From Lachnospiraceae bacterium (GTDB taxonomy: Bacteria; Bacillota; Clostridia; Lachnospirales; Lachnospiraceae): 64,000 nucleotides of DNA. This document shows, piece after piece, positions 1 through 8,658 of the stretch. Location of the stretch: positions 47,771-111,770 of the forward strand of contig JAQXJP010000013.1 in NCBI GenBank assembly GCA_029008875.1, in the 5' to 3' direction. The stretch's first letter is position 1, and each line of letters opens with the position of its first letter. The translations under genes and the position numbers were made by a program. The notes under the pieces are model-generated. The model was not told the DNA's origin and ran no database searches. It saw only the letters and a list, made by a program, of their open reading frames with translations.

Positions 1-374
1 ATGATAAATCCCTGATAAGTACCGATCAGCAAACCGAGAAGCATAACTGCCGGGATCGCCAACCATTCGGACCAGCCATGCTGCGTCATCAGTATGGCCG
101 CAATGGCACCACAGAAACCTGCCACGAAACCAACGGACAGATCGATCTGCACGATAATCAAAACAATGGTCATACCGATTGCAAGAACTGCAACGTATCC
201 GGCCTGATTGATCAGGTTTGTGATGTTGCCGGCGGTCAGGAACAATCCGCCTGTTCGAATGTTAAAAAACAGCATAATTACTAGCAGAGCGATGTACATC
301 ATGTATCCTCTGATATTGCTTTTTAAGATACCGCCAATCTCGCGGCCTAATCCAACCTTTTTTTCTTCACCCAT
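1..374 (-). CDS. mmsB: Monosaccharide ABC transporter permease, N-terminal part (cut by window edge)
   Basis: Inner-membrane permease subunit that would pair with the ATPase encoded just upstream to import monosaccharides delivered by ChvE. Only the first 124 codons are in the window; the gene runs out at base 1. The start ATG (complement of 372-374) follows an AGGAGGAAGAATC ribosome site. The visible protein opens MGEEKKVGLGREIGG, then shows hydrophobic stretches (YMMYIALLVIMLFF and AVLAIGMTIVLIIVQ) and the segment IDLSVGFVAG, typical of BPD_transp_2 permeases of the RbsC/XylH/MmsB type. It lies 12 bases after the mmsA stop, so the two are co-transcribed. Family assignment is firm from the conserved segment and the context; the transported sugar cannot be read from sequence. 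Confidence 0.88.
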   Translation of the reverse strand, partial: MGEEKKVGLGREIGGILKSNIRGYMMYIALLVIMLFFNIRTGGLFLTAGNITNLINQAGYVAVLAIGMTIVLIIVQIDLSVGFVAGFCGAIAAILMTQHGWSEWLAIPAVMLLGLLIGTYQGFI

Positions 375-386
375 GATTCTTCCTCC

Positions 387-1919
387 TTATGACTTCACAG
401 CAAGTGCCATAACTTTTTCTTCACTTGCGTCTGCTGCATCCAGCTCACCGGTAATCGTACCCTCGGACATGATATAGAGTCTGTCGCTCATTCCCAGTAC
501 CTCCGGAAGTTCTGAGGAAATCATGATAATACTCATTCCCTCTTCCACCAGACGATTCATCAGCGTATAAATCTCCAACTTTGCACCGACATCAATGCCT
601 CGCGTCGGCTCATCCAAAATCAATACATTCGGTTCCACGAACATCCATTTCGCCAACTGTACCTTTTGCTGATTTCCACCGCTCAAATTGCCTACCTTCT
701 GCTCCACAGAAGGTGCCTTAATGTTGATGGACTGTTTATACTCATTCGCTATGTTGATCTCTTTATTTGCATCAATAGCAAGGCCGCTTACCAGCTCCTC
801 CAGATTTGCCAGCGTAGTGTTGTATCGGATATCCTGAATCAGAATCAATCCGTCGCCCTTCCGGTCCTCCGTCACATATGCCAATCCGTTTTTGATGGCC
901 TCCGCCGGGTTCTTGAACCGATGGGTTTTTCCCTCCATCACCAGCTCACCGCTCGTAATGCGGTACTTTCTCGGATTGCCGAACAAGCTCAACGCCAATT
1001 CCGTTCTTCCTGCTCCCATCAATCCCTGGAGACCAACAATCTCACCCTTGCGCACATTCATGTTGACATGGTGCAGAATCTCTCGATTGCCTCTGCCGGG
1101 ATCCTCCACGGTCCAGTCCTTAATCTCCAGCACCACATCCCCGAATTCGTGGGGAGCACGCTTCGGATAGATGTTGTCAATCTTCCGGCCAACCATGTGC
1201 TGGATAATCTCATCCTCCGTGATGGTCTGGGCATGTGCATCCATGGAGCAGATGGTACTTCCGTCTCTCAGAACGGTTACCGTATCCGCAATCGCCGTGA
1301 TTTCCTTCAATTTGTGGGAAATCATAATGCTGGTTACGCCCTGCTGCTGTAATTCTCTAAGTAATTTTAAAAGATTTTGACTATCGTCCTCATTCAAAGA
1401 AGAAGTAGGCTCATCCAAAATCAACAGTTTTACATTCTTGCTGAGTGCCTTCGCAATCTCAACCAACTGCTGCTGTCCTACTCCCAGATTTTTTACCTTC
1501 ACGGACGGGTCAATGTGCCCCAATCCTACTTTTTCCAATTCCTTCTTCGCGCGGACAATGGTCTCGTTCCAATCCACCTTGTGCCCGCTTGTCACTTCGT
1601 GACCAAAAAATACATTTTCGTATACGGTCAATTCCGGAATCAATGCCAATTCCTGATAGATGATTGCGATGCCGACCGCCTCGCTGTCCGCAATTCCCTT
1701 AAACTGCTGTACCTCTCCGTTATAGATAATATCTCCTGAATACGTTCCATGTGGATATACTCCGGAAAGAACCTTCATCAGCGTTGACTTTCCCGCTCCA
1801 TTTTCTCCAACCAGACAATGGATTTCGCCTCTTTTCACGGAAAAGTTCACATTATCTAAAGCTTTCACACCCGGAAAAACTTTTTCAATATTTTTCATTT
1901 CCAGAATATAATCGGCCAT
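387..1919 (-). CDS. mmsA: Monosaccharide ABC transporter, duplicated ATP-binding protein
   Basis: Cytoplasmic ATPase that powers sugar import with MmsB and ChvE. The 510-residue protein has two tandem ABC domains, the usual length for the RbsA/XylG/MmsA group. Domain 1 has Walker A GENGAGKST near residues 38-46, the signature-like NLGVGQQQ and Walker B LLILDEPTSSL. Domain 2 has the degenerate P-loop GLMGAGRTE typical of this family, signature NLSGGNQQK and Walker B VLILDEPTRGID. It sits between chvE and mmsB, with a strong hairpin in the chvE-mmsA gap that may lower its expression relative to chvE. The name follows the multiple-monosaccharide (GguA/MmsA) subgroup and is inferred from the neighbouring ChvE; xylG or rbsA would be acceptable alternatives. 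Confidence 0.93.
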   Translation of the reverse strand: MADYILEMKNIEKVFPGVKALDNVNFSVKRGEIHCLVGENGAGKSTLMKVLSGVYPHGTYSGDIIYNGEVQQFKGIADSEAVGIAIIYQELALIPELTVYENVFFGHEVTSGHKVDWNETIVRAKKELEKVGLGHIDPSVKVKNLGVGQQQLVEIAKALSKNVKLLILDEPTSSLNEDDSQNLLKLLRELQQQGVTSIMISHKLKEITAIADTVTVLRDGSTICSMDAHAQTITEDEIIQHMVGRKIDNIYPKRAPHEFGDVVLEIKDWTVEDPGRGNREILHHVNMNVRKGEIVGLQGLMGAGRTELALSLFGNPRKYRITSGELVMEGKTHRFKNPAEAIKNGLAYVTEDRKGDGLILIQDIRYNTTLANLEELVSGLAIDANKEINIANEYKQSINIKAPSVEQKVGNLSGGNQQKVQLAKWMFVEPNVLILDEPTRGIDVGAKLEIYTLMNRLVEEGMSIIMISSELPEVLGMSDRLYIMSEGTITGELDAADASEEKVMALAVKS

Positions 1920-1945
1920 AAATGTTCCTCCATTTCCTTTGAAAA

Positions 1946-1969
1946 GTCAGCCGCATTTCTGCGGCTGAC
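1946..1969 (-). other. Intercistronic hairpin between chvE and mmsA
   Basis: A perfect 10-bp inverted repeat, GTCAGCCGCA and TGCGGCTGAC, with a 4-nt loop, lies in the 76-bp gap. On the transcribed strand it is followed only by TTTTC, so it is a weak terminator at best. Hairpins after a binding-protein gene often stabilise the upstream message or cause partial termination; here that role is inferred. The heptamer of its arm resembles the GTCAGTC motif of the repeat arrays in this window but differs in sequence. Confidence 0.7.
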
Positions 1970-1995
1970 AAATTTGCGATTTCGCTATCGATTAT

Positions 1996-3144
1996 TTATT
2001 CAAGTCCTTCGAAATCAGATGCCTCGTAGTATCCGGAATCAATCAAAGCTGCCTTTACATTATCCTTGGTTACTACAACTACATCGGTCTGCTTAGCAGG
2101 TACATCGATGACACCGTTGTTGTATGTGGTGGTAGTAGGAACTGACTCACCCTTCAATACAGCGAGTGCCATAGCTACGGAATCAGCAGCAAGGGTTCTG
2201 GTATCCTTGAATACGGTCATGGACTGCTTGCCGTCGATGATGTACTGAACAGATGCCTTCTCACTGTCCTGTCCGGTTACGATGTAGCTTGTGATATCGG
2301 AATCAGCTGCGAATGCGTCTGCGATAGCACGTCCGGTTCCATCGTTGGGAGCAAGGATTGCAACGTCACCCTTCAAATCTGCAGATGCTGCGGTAAGATT
2401 TGCCTCAGCAAGCTTCTTAGCGGTATCAAAATCCCAGTTGGTGGTTGTCTGTCCAAGAATCTGTGCCTCGTCATCGCGGGTAAGTTCTCCTGCTCCAACA
2501 AAGCTCTCTGCCTTATCAGAGTTTGCGATTACGAATGTTCCGTCTGCTACCTTCGGCTCAAGAACTGACCAAGCGCCCTCGAAGAAGATGAATGCGTTAT
2601 TGTCAGTTGCTGCACCGGTGTAGATGTAAAGAGGAATGTTGGTTCCCTCTGCATTGTCGATCAGGTACTGGCCCTGTGCAACACCTACAGAAAAGCTGTC
2701 GAAGGTTGTATAGTAATCAACTGCTTCGGTGTCAGTGATCAAACGGTCATAAGAGATAACGGTTACGCCTGCTTCCTTTGCTTCCTCCACTGCTGCTGCA
2801 GCTGCGGTTGCGTCCTGTGGGCAGATGATTAATACTTTGATTCCCTTTGCGATCAGTGTCTCAACGTTGGTCTTCTCTGTTGCGGAAGAGCCCTGGCTGA
2901 ACAATACCTGATTGGTAAATCCTGCGTCGTCCAAGATTGCCTCGAACTGTGCCTGATCCTGCAACCATCTCGGTTCATCCTTGGTAGGAAGTACGATACC
3001 AACCTCAATCTCTCCGCTTGCAGAGCCGGATGAGCTTCCGCCGCCCTGTGTAGAGTTTGATGCAGTCTCTGTTGTGCCACAGCCTACTAACATAGATAAG
3101 CCAAGTCCCATTGTGAGCATTAAGCTCAAAAGTCTTTTTTTCAT
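1996..3144 (-). CDS. chvE: Multiple-monosaccharide-binding lipoprotein of the ABC transporter
   Basis: Extracellular sugar-binding lipoprotein that delivers substrate to MmsA/MmsB. The 382-residue product begins with a lipoprotein signal (KKR, hydrophobic core, lipobox LVGC with Cys22), then a Ser/Gly-rich linker and a periplasmic-binding-protein type I fold: the start of the mature domain (IEVGIVLPT), the hinge-region segment VISYDRLI and the sugar-contact segment VTGQDSE are all visible. I chose the ATG at 3144 because AAAGGAGAGGG sits just upstream; a longer reading frame to 3213 lacks a ribosome site. An 8-bp hairpin (3169-3191) lies in the leader. A homologue (3307-4368) sits directly upstream. 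ChvE naming follows the MmsAB neighbours; the sugar specificity is unknown. Confidence 0.9.
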   Translation of the reverse strand: MKKRLLSLMLTMGLGLSMLVGCGTTETASNSTQGGGSSSGSASGEIEVGIVLPTKDEPRWLQDQAQFEAILDDAGFTNQVLFSQGSSATEKTNVETLIAKGIKVLIICPQDATAAAAAVEEAKEAGVTVISYDRLITDTEAVDYYTTFDSFSVGVAQGQYLIDNAEGTNIPLYIYTGAATDNNAFIFFEGAWSVLEPKVADGTFVIANSDKAESFVGAGELTRDDEAQILGQTTTNWDFDTAKKLAEANLTAASADLKGDVAILAPNDGTGRAIADAFAADSDITSYIVTGQDSEKASVQYIIDGKQSMTVFKDTRTLAADSVAMALAVLKGESVPTTTTYNNGVIDVPAKQTDVVVVTKDNVKAALIDSGYYEASDFEGLE

Positions 3145-3306
3145 AAATTGCCCTCTCCTTTGAAAAAAGTTATTTTTGTTTGCAAAATAACTATATTCCA
3201 AAGAAGAGGGCAATAACTTGTTACCTCTTACATATTTTAGTGAATGTTTTTTCAGGAATTACGTTTTTTTGTTCTTCGTTTTTTGGGTTTAAAAATTTAT
3301 CAGATA

Positions 3307-4368
3307 CTAATTTCCTACATTCAAGTACACATCTTCCTTCAAGTGGAATCCGCTCTCAATGATAACGCTGTCCATGTTCTCCTCGGTCACCGCCTGGGGA
3401 GCCATCGCCACATAGGGGATTTCCCCGCCATCGCAGGCGATAGTTTCCATGTCCTGGGAATTCAAGTTGGTCCCCTGAATCAAGTCGATTGTGAGCTCCG
3501 CCGCGCGCTTTGCCATCAGTTCCACAGTCTTGTACACCGTCATCTCCTGGGTTCCCTCCACGATTCTCTGGCACGCATCCAGATCCGCGTCCTGCCCCAC
3601 CACAACAATATCTCCGGCCATGCGATTGGTGGCCAGAATATCGATCACCTCTCCGGCCAGACTGTCATTTCCGCACATGATGGCATCCACCTGGGACAGT
3701 ACCTGGGAGTTCTCCGCAAAATACAGATCCACGTTTTCCGCGCGCCATCCATCCGCATAGAAGGTATCAACGATATTCAGGTTCTCCGTCTCCGCTATTT
3801 TGCGGAATCCCTCCTCCACCATGGACACGTTGCGATCCTCCTTGGCCCCGCAGATCATCAGCACATTCCTCTGCACACTGCCCTTTGCATTCAGGCATTC
3901 GCTTATGGATTCCGCCATCATTTGCCCCACCATATTGTTGTCAAAGGATATGTACAAATCCACATAGGGGGAGTTGATCAGGCGGTCGTAGGCGATAATC
4001 TTGATTCCCTTTCTGTGGGCAGCCTCCAGTTCCTCTGTGAGTTTCGACTCGTCCACCGCGATGATTACCACCGCATCCACCCCATCCTCGATGAATCGCT
4101 GCAGCTGCTCCTTTTGTTTTTGCACATCCCCGTTGGCATTCTGCACATTTACCTCCGCTCCAAGGCTTGCCGCCGTTGCGGAAAACACATCCCGATCCTT
4201 CAACCACCGCTCTATGGTAAAGGTGTCAAAGCACATTCCGATTTTCATTGTCTGCTCCTGCTGGGAGGAAGCTGTATCGCTCTGCCCCTTGGAATCACAT
4301 CCCACAAGGGTCCCCATCGCCAATAGCAGGCACAGCATTCGCGCCATTTGTCTCATCCATTTTCTCAT
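3307..4368 (-). CDS. Second sugar-binding lipoprotein (XylF/ChvE-like), linked to the two-component system
   Basis: A 353-residue lipoprotein of the periplasmic-binding-protein type I family. The signal ends in LVGC (Cys24). Family hallmarks are IIAYDRLI, VVVGQDADLDA and the spaced Asp/Asn contacts of sugar binders. Its ATG overlaps the stop of the response-regulator gene by four bases (ATGA), so it is translationally coupled to the regulator, and it is followed by chvE. It may be an alternative substrate subunit for the MmsAB transporter or an accessory ligand-presenting protein for the kinase; both are inferences. It is clearly diverged from ChvE, so it is not a recent duplication. Confidence 0.85.
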   Translation of the reverse strand: MRKWMRQMARMLCLLLAMGTLVGCDSKGQSDTASSQQEQTMKIGMCFDTFTIERWLKDRDVFSATAASLGAEVNVQNANGDVQKQKEQLQRFIEDGVDAVVIIAVDESKLTEELEAAHRKGIKIIAYDRLINSPYVDLYISFDNNMVGQMMAESISECLNAKGSVQRNVLMICGAKEDRNVSMVEEGFRKIAETENLNIVDTFYADGWRAENVDLYFAENSQVLSQVDAIMCGNDSLAGEVIDILATNRMAGDIVVVGQDADLDACQRIVEGTQEMTVYKTVELMAKRAAELTIDLIQGTNLNSQDMETIACDGGEIPYVAMAPQAVTEENMDSVIIESGFHLKEDVYLNVGN

Positions 4369-5966
4369 ATATTTATTCCCTCTCTGTATTCGGACGGGGT
4401 GACGCCCACCTTTTTCTTGAAGATATAACTGAAATAATTGGGGTTGGCATACCCGATGTCAATGCAGATTTCCTTCATGCTTTTGCGGTTTTCCTTCAGC
4501 AATTCCTTGGCTCTCTCAATCTTGAAATCCGTCAGGTAATCGATGAAATTCTCCCCGGTCTTCTCCTTGAACAGTTTACTGAAATAGTACGGGCTGATGT
4601 CGAATGCCCTGGAGATGGAATCCAGTGAGGCATCCTTGTAATGGCTTAGGATGTACTCCTTGGCCTTATCCACAATGCTGTGGGCGGATTCCTTTTTCTT
4701 GGCCTGCACATTCTCCGCCGCAATCCCGATTTTTTCCAGAAACCAGCGCTTCAGTTCCGGAAAACTCACATCCTCCGACACCTCATCCAGATAGGTGTGC
4801 CGGGATAAAAAGCGGTAGGTCATTCCGCCGCTCTCATAGGCGATGCGCTCCGCGTACAGGGCAAATTCCAGCACCTTGAGCCGCACATCCGACTCGTGCC
4901 CGGCAGCGTTATTTTCCATCCATTCAAAAAATACCTTGGCTGCTTCCGTGGCGGAAACCCGATCCCCGTTTTCCACAGAGGCAAAAATCTTCTTTTCCAC
5001 ATCCACCGGATAATCCTGCTCGTACTGACATCCGATGGGCAAATCCTTGGCGTGAGCCACCGTGTCTGTGCTGACCCGCAGGGCCTCTAAAGCCTCGTGG
5101 TAGGACTCTCCCAATTCCTCCGCCTTTCGGATGGTTCCGATTCCCACACGATACTCTCCGCCCACGCTCTGCTTCAGGTTTCGAACCATCTCACACATGC
5201 GGTCGATGATCAGTATTCTGGCATCGTACTCCTCCTCCGGAGATTCCTCCGCCTTCGGGACAAATACAATCACATTGTTGCCCATCATGGCGCCCACCAC
5301 ACCGCCGGTATACTCCTTGATAGTTTCCCGGATGCTCTCGGAAAAGGGTTGGGATTTCACGGAGGTTCCGATAACGTTGGTCAGCTTTCCGCTTTTGACG
5401 CTCTCCCCGAACCGTATCACCATCATATACCCACAGTCGGTCTCAAGGCCCAACAGCGTCCGGTAATTCACAATCTCCTCGGAAAAATCCTGCTGAAACA
5501 ATATGGCGTAAATCATTCCGTTTTCGATGACGGGCAGCACTGTCTCCAGCTTCTCCTGGATTTCCAGTTCATCGGCCCTCTTTTTCTGCTTCTCATGCAC
5601 CAGCTGCGCCGCTTTGTTCAGGACTTCGATGACGCGCTCCTTGACAATAGGCTTATTCAGGTAGTCCAACACCCCGATTCCGATGGCATCCTTGGCATAG
5701 TCAAACTTCTCATAGGCGCTGATGATGATAAAGATAGTGTTCTGATTGGTCTTCCGAATCTCCTGCATGGCCTTGATCCCGCTGATTCCCGGCATCTGTA
5801 TGTCCATAAATGCCACGTCGGGGCGATAACGCTCCGCCAATTCGATCACCTGCCGGCCGGTTTTGGCGCATTCGATCATATAGGGCTCCGTAAAATTGTT
5901 TTCGATAATAAATTTTAAGGCTTCAATTACGATTCCCTCGTCGTCGGCAATCATTATCTTTAGCAT
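4365..5966 (-). CDS. YesN/AraC-type response regulator
   Basis: DNA-binding output partner of the adjacent kinase. The 533-residue protein has an N-terminal receiver domain (acidic pair DD at 8-9, phospho-acceptor Asp55 in VAFMDIQMPG, Lys105 in DYLNKPI), a long middle region, and a C-terminal AraC helix-turn-helix pair (about residues 430-533, with SPYYFSKLFKEKTGENF and YANPNYFSYIFKKKVG). Start at 5966 follows GGGAGGTAG; the frame extends upstream without a ribosome site. The gene begins 4 bases after the kinase stop and overlaps the next gene by 4. The expected role is activation of the downstream sugar-uptake genes, inferred from order and family. Confidence 0.93.
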   Translation of the reverse strand: MLKIMIADDEGIVIEALKFIIENNFTEPYMIECAKTGRQVIELAERYRPDVAFMDIQMPGISGIKAMQEIRKTNQNTIFIIISAYEKFDYAKDAIGIGVLDYLNKPIVKERVIEVLNKAAQLVHEKQKKRADELEIQEKLETVLPVIENGMIYAILFQQDFSEEIVNYRTLLGLETDCGYMMVIRFGESVKSGKLTNVIGTSVKSQPFSESIRETIKEYTGGVVGAMMGNNVIVFVPKAEESPEEEYDARILIIDRMCEMVRNLKQSVGGEYRVGIGTIRKAEELGESYHEALEALRVSTDTVAHAKDLPIGCQYEQDYPVDVEKKIFASVENGDRVSATEAAKVFFEWMENNAAGHESDVRLKVLEFALYAERIAYESGGMTYRFLSRHTYLDEVSEDVSFPELKRWFLEKIGIAAENVQAKKKESAHSIVDKAKEYILSHYKDASLDSISRAFDISPYYFSKLFKEKTGENFIDYLTDFKIERAKELLKENRKSMKEICIDIGYANPNYFSYIFKKKVGVTPSEYREGINI

Positions 5967-5970
5967 AATT

Positions 5971-7455
5971 CTACCTCCCTGTCTGCCCATCCCCGTTATA
6001 CGGCAGGCACAGCATGACCTCTGTGCCCACATTGTGTCCCAGGCTGTTGATGAACATGATTTCTTCTATATTGTAGTATAGTTTCAGACGATTGATGACA
6101 TTTACAAGTCCCACGCCGTTGGAACTCTTGGAGTCGGACTTGCTACCCTCACCCCGCATGATGGAATCAATGTGCTCTTGCTCGATTCCCACACCGTTAT
6201 CCCGAATGCTGACGGACACCATATCGTCCAACCGACTGACCTCCAGGGTAATCTTCTTCTCCCGGTCGATCCCGCTAATTCCGTAATTCACCGCATTCTC
6301 CACGATGGGCTCCAGGATCATTCCCGGCATACGCAAATCCGTGACGGTCTCATCCACGATCTTCTCATAGTGGATCTCCCCCGCAAACCGAACGTTGAGG
6401 ATATAGATATAATGGTCAATCAAATCCAGCTCGTCCTGCAGAGTCACCTCATCCATGTTTTTCAGATTGTACCGAAAAAACTCCGCCATATTCTGAGTGT
6501 ACTCATAGGTCTTCGGGGCATTCTCCAGCATGGATAACTGAGCCCCGGCGTTCAGACAGTTGAACAGGAAATGGGGATGAATCTGCGCCTGCAGATATTT
6601 CAGCTTCGCATCCTTCAGGCTGGTCTCCATCTCATGCTCTTTTTCCCGAAGGCGCACCTGCAGCTCGTTGCTCTCCTTCAATTCCACGATATAGCGGCGA
6701 ATGCTCTCCAGCATTTTGTTGAATGCGCGGATTACGATTCCCACCTCGTCCATGGCGCCAGATGAGACCATCTGCACGTCAAAATTACCGTCCGCCACCT
6801 CGTTGGCCGCCTTGGACAATTCCACCAGCGGGGAGGTGATCCTGCGCACCATGTAGGAGAGCAAAAAGAGTTCGAACAGAATCAGCATGACGATGATGAC
6901 CACATTGGTCACCTCCGAATAATGCAAGGTCTTCAACAACACATTGTACTGGGTTGCATTATTTTGAAACTGGGCATTGTTCAAGGTGTAGATACAGATT
7001 CTGATATAGGAATAGATGTTGGAGACTTCCTCATAGCCTTCCCGGTATTTCTCCACATTCCGGGCTCTTCTCGCCTCCACCGTCACATCCGCGGCCCTCA
7101 GGTAAGAATCGATCAAACCACGGATATTTTTTTCCATCATCTTGGATTCACTGTTGATGGGCTTGTCGTTCAGACTCTGCCTGGTGTTCTCCAACTGCTC
7201 CACCGCGGTGTAATAAGCCTCCATGGCAATGGAATTGCGGGTGTTTAGGTATTCCTCCATGCTGGTCTGCACCGCGTCAATCTCCGACTGCAGGCCATTC
7301 AGACTCACATTGCTCCCGTATACCCGGTCGATTTCCTGCACCATGTGGTTCACATTCCCCCACACCAGCAGATACACCGCAAAAAGCAACACTCCACAGG
7401 TGATGACCAATATATTTACCTTTTTCCAGATGGACATATTTCGAAATCTATTCAT
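5971..7455 (-). CDS. YesM-type sensor histidine kinase
   Basis: Membrane sensor kinase of 494 residues. Two transmembrane helices (about 13-33 and 184-203) flank an extracellular region, followed by HAMP (about 204-257), the His_kinase domain with HPHFLFN (293-299; His295 is the likely phosphorylated residue) and a HATPase domain (N-box ENAVNYG, then DNGVGI and GVGLVNV). This is the LytS/YesM class usually paired with AraC-type regulators. The ATG at 7455 follows GGAGGAGGAATCCC and overlaps the upstream binding-protein gene by 8 bases. Sugar sensing probably occurs through the co-encoded binding proteins rather than directly (inference). Confidence 0.93.
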   Translation of the reverse strand: MNRFRNMSIWKKVNILVITCGVLLFAVYLLVWGNVNHMVQEIDRVYGSNVSLNGLQSEIDAVQTSMEEYLNTRNSIAMEAYYTAVEQLENTRQSLNDKPINSESKMMEKNIRGLIDSYLRAADVTVEARRARNVEKYREGYEEVSNIYSYIRICIYTLNNAQFQNNATQYNVLLKTLHYSEVTNVVIIVMLILFELFLLSYMVRRITSPLVELSKAANEVADGNFDVQMVSSGAMDEVGIVIRAFNKMLESIRRYIVELKESNELQVRLREKEHEMETSLKDAKLKYLQAQIHPHFLFNCLNAGAQLSMLENAPKTYEYTQNMAEFFRYNLKNMDEVTLQDELDLIDHYIYILNVRFAGEIHYEKIVDETVTDLRMPGMILEPIVENAVNYGISGIDREKKITLEVSRLDDMVSVSIRDNGVGIEQEHIDSIMRGEGSKSDSKSSNGVGLVNVINRLKLYYNIEEIMFINSLGHNVGTEVMLCLPYNGDGQTGR

Positions 7456-8458
7456 GGGATTCCTCCTCCTGTTGGAACAGATACTCGTCCACATTTTCCT
7501 TGGAAATGATCTTTACCTCCACCGGAACATACTCGCTGACGTAACCGTTTGTCTCATAATCCATCAGCGCCGCCACACATTTTTCTCCCATTTGATGACA
7601 ATCGCTGCTCAAGGTCGCGCAGATTAGCTCCCCCTGCACGGCTCCCAGAATCTCCTGGGAATCGTAGAAGCCCACAACCTTGGCGGCACCCACCTTGTTG
7701 TAATCCACCATCAGGCGAATCATGGTGTTTGTGGTCTGCTCATCCAGACAGACAATGATATCAGGTATGCTATCCTCCAAAAGCAGGGTTCTGATGCTCT
7801 CCTCAATTCCGTAGTGCTCGCTGCCGTCCACAATCAAGGTATCCACCCTGCTGCGATCCGCGGTAATCCCCGTCAGGGTCTCTCGGATGCCGGTGTACAC
7901 CAGTTTTTCCCCGGAATCCTCGTTGCCCGTGTTGATAATCACAAGAAGGGAGCCTTGCGCATTCCCCTCAATCTGAAGCAGATAGTTACCATATTCCTGA
8001 CCCAGATTGTAGGAGCTCATCCCCACAAAGGATTTGCGGTAACTGCCATAGCAGTCCTGCCACACCGTCACCACCGGAATTCCCTTCCGGTCCGCCTCGT
8101 TCACCAGGTCGTTCATGATGCTGCTGTCATCCCCCTGGACGATAATTCCGTCCACACCGGCTTCGATGGCCATCTTCATCAGTTCGCTCTTGGAATAGTC
8201 CTCCACCAGATGAATGCCGAACCACTCCACCATGATATCATTCTCTTCCCCATACTCCTTGGCGCCGGAATAGATTTCCTGCCACATCTCCCCGGAATAA
8301 CCGGTGTCGCTGATAAATGCATAATGCTTGCTGTACACATGCAGTTCCGCGCTCTGCTCCCTGGCTGATTTCTGCAGTACAATGGAATATCCGATTAATC
8401 CCATAAACAGCAGGAAGAACAATAACAGGCCCGCCTGCCACACAATTCTATGCTTCAT
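7448..8458 (-). CDS. Membrane-anchored sugar-binding protein, likely kinase accessory sensor
   Basis: A 336-residue periplasmic-binding-protein type I protein (family segments VDGIIVQGDD and GIPVVTVWQD). Instead of a lipobox it has an uncleaved-looking N-terminal hydrophobic segment (about 8-28), so it is probably tethered to the membrane. It is the first gene of the cluster, directly behind a consensus promoter and overlapping the kinase start by 8 bases. Binding proteins in this position commonly form three-component sensors with a YesM kinase. Sensor rather than transport function is inferred from the anchor and the gene order. Confidence 0.82.
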   Translation of the reverse strand: MKHRIVWQAGLLLFFLLFMGLIGYSIVLQKSAREQSAELHVYSKHYAFISDTGYSGEMWQEIYSGAKEYGEENDIMVEWFGIHLVEDYSKSELMKMAIEAGVDGIIVQGDDSSIMNDLVNEADRKGIPVVTVWQDCYGSYRKSFVGMSSYNLGQEYGNYLLQIEGNAQGSLLVIINTGNEDSGEKLVYTGIRETLTGITADRSRVDTLIVDGSEHYGIEESIRTLLLEDSIPDIIVCLDEQTTNTMIRLMVDYNKVGAAKVVGFYDSQEILGAVQGELICATLSSDCHQMGEKCVAALMDYETNGYVSEYVPVEVKIISKENVDEYLFQQEEESHE

Positions 8459-8491
8459 AAGGCAAAAACTCCTCTTTTACTCATATCTTTT

Positions 8492-8520
8492 ATGATAAAA
8501 AACATCCCTCGACCTGTCAA
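8492..8520 (-). promoter_or_regulatory. Sigma-A-type promoter of the sugar sensing/uptake cluster
   Basis: Read on the minus strand: -35 TTGACA, 17-bp spacer, -10 TATCAT, about 35 bases before the first start codon. The match to consensus is close and no other good promoter lies in the 100-bp gap. Confidence 0.75.
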
Positions 8521-8564
8521 ATCCAACCCGCTACCGATTTTTGTCTATTTCTACCCTTTTTTGT

Positions 8565-8603
8565 AAAAAAATCCGGCATCTGCGATTGTCGAAGATGCCG
8601 GAT
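8565..8603 (-). terminator. Intrinsic terminator after purB
   Basis: A perfect 10-bp stem, ATCCGGCATC / GATGCCGGAT (8571-8580 with 8594-8603), followed on the minus strand by six T. It ends the purC-purF-purB transcripts. Confidence 0.88.
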
Positions 8604-8658
8604 GTCTGTCTGTAATTATCCCTGTTCACATGGGGGGATTCTCGATGAATAGTAACTG

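Noticed and set aside
3244..4326. 360-codon plus-strand frame opposite the second binding protein
   Set aside because: Shadow of a strong lipoprotein gene; no ribosome site or motif.
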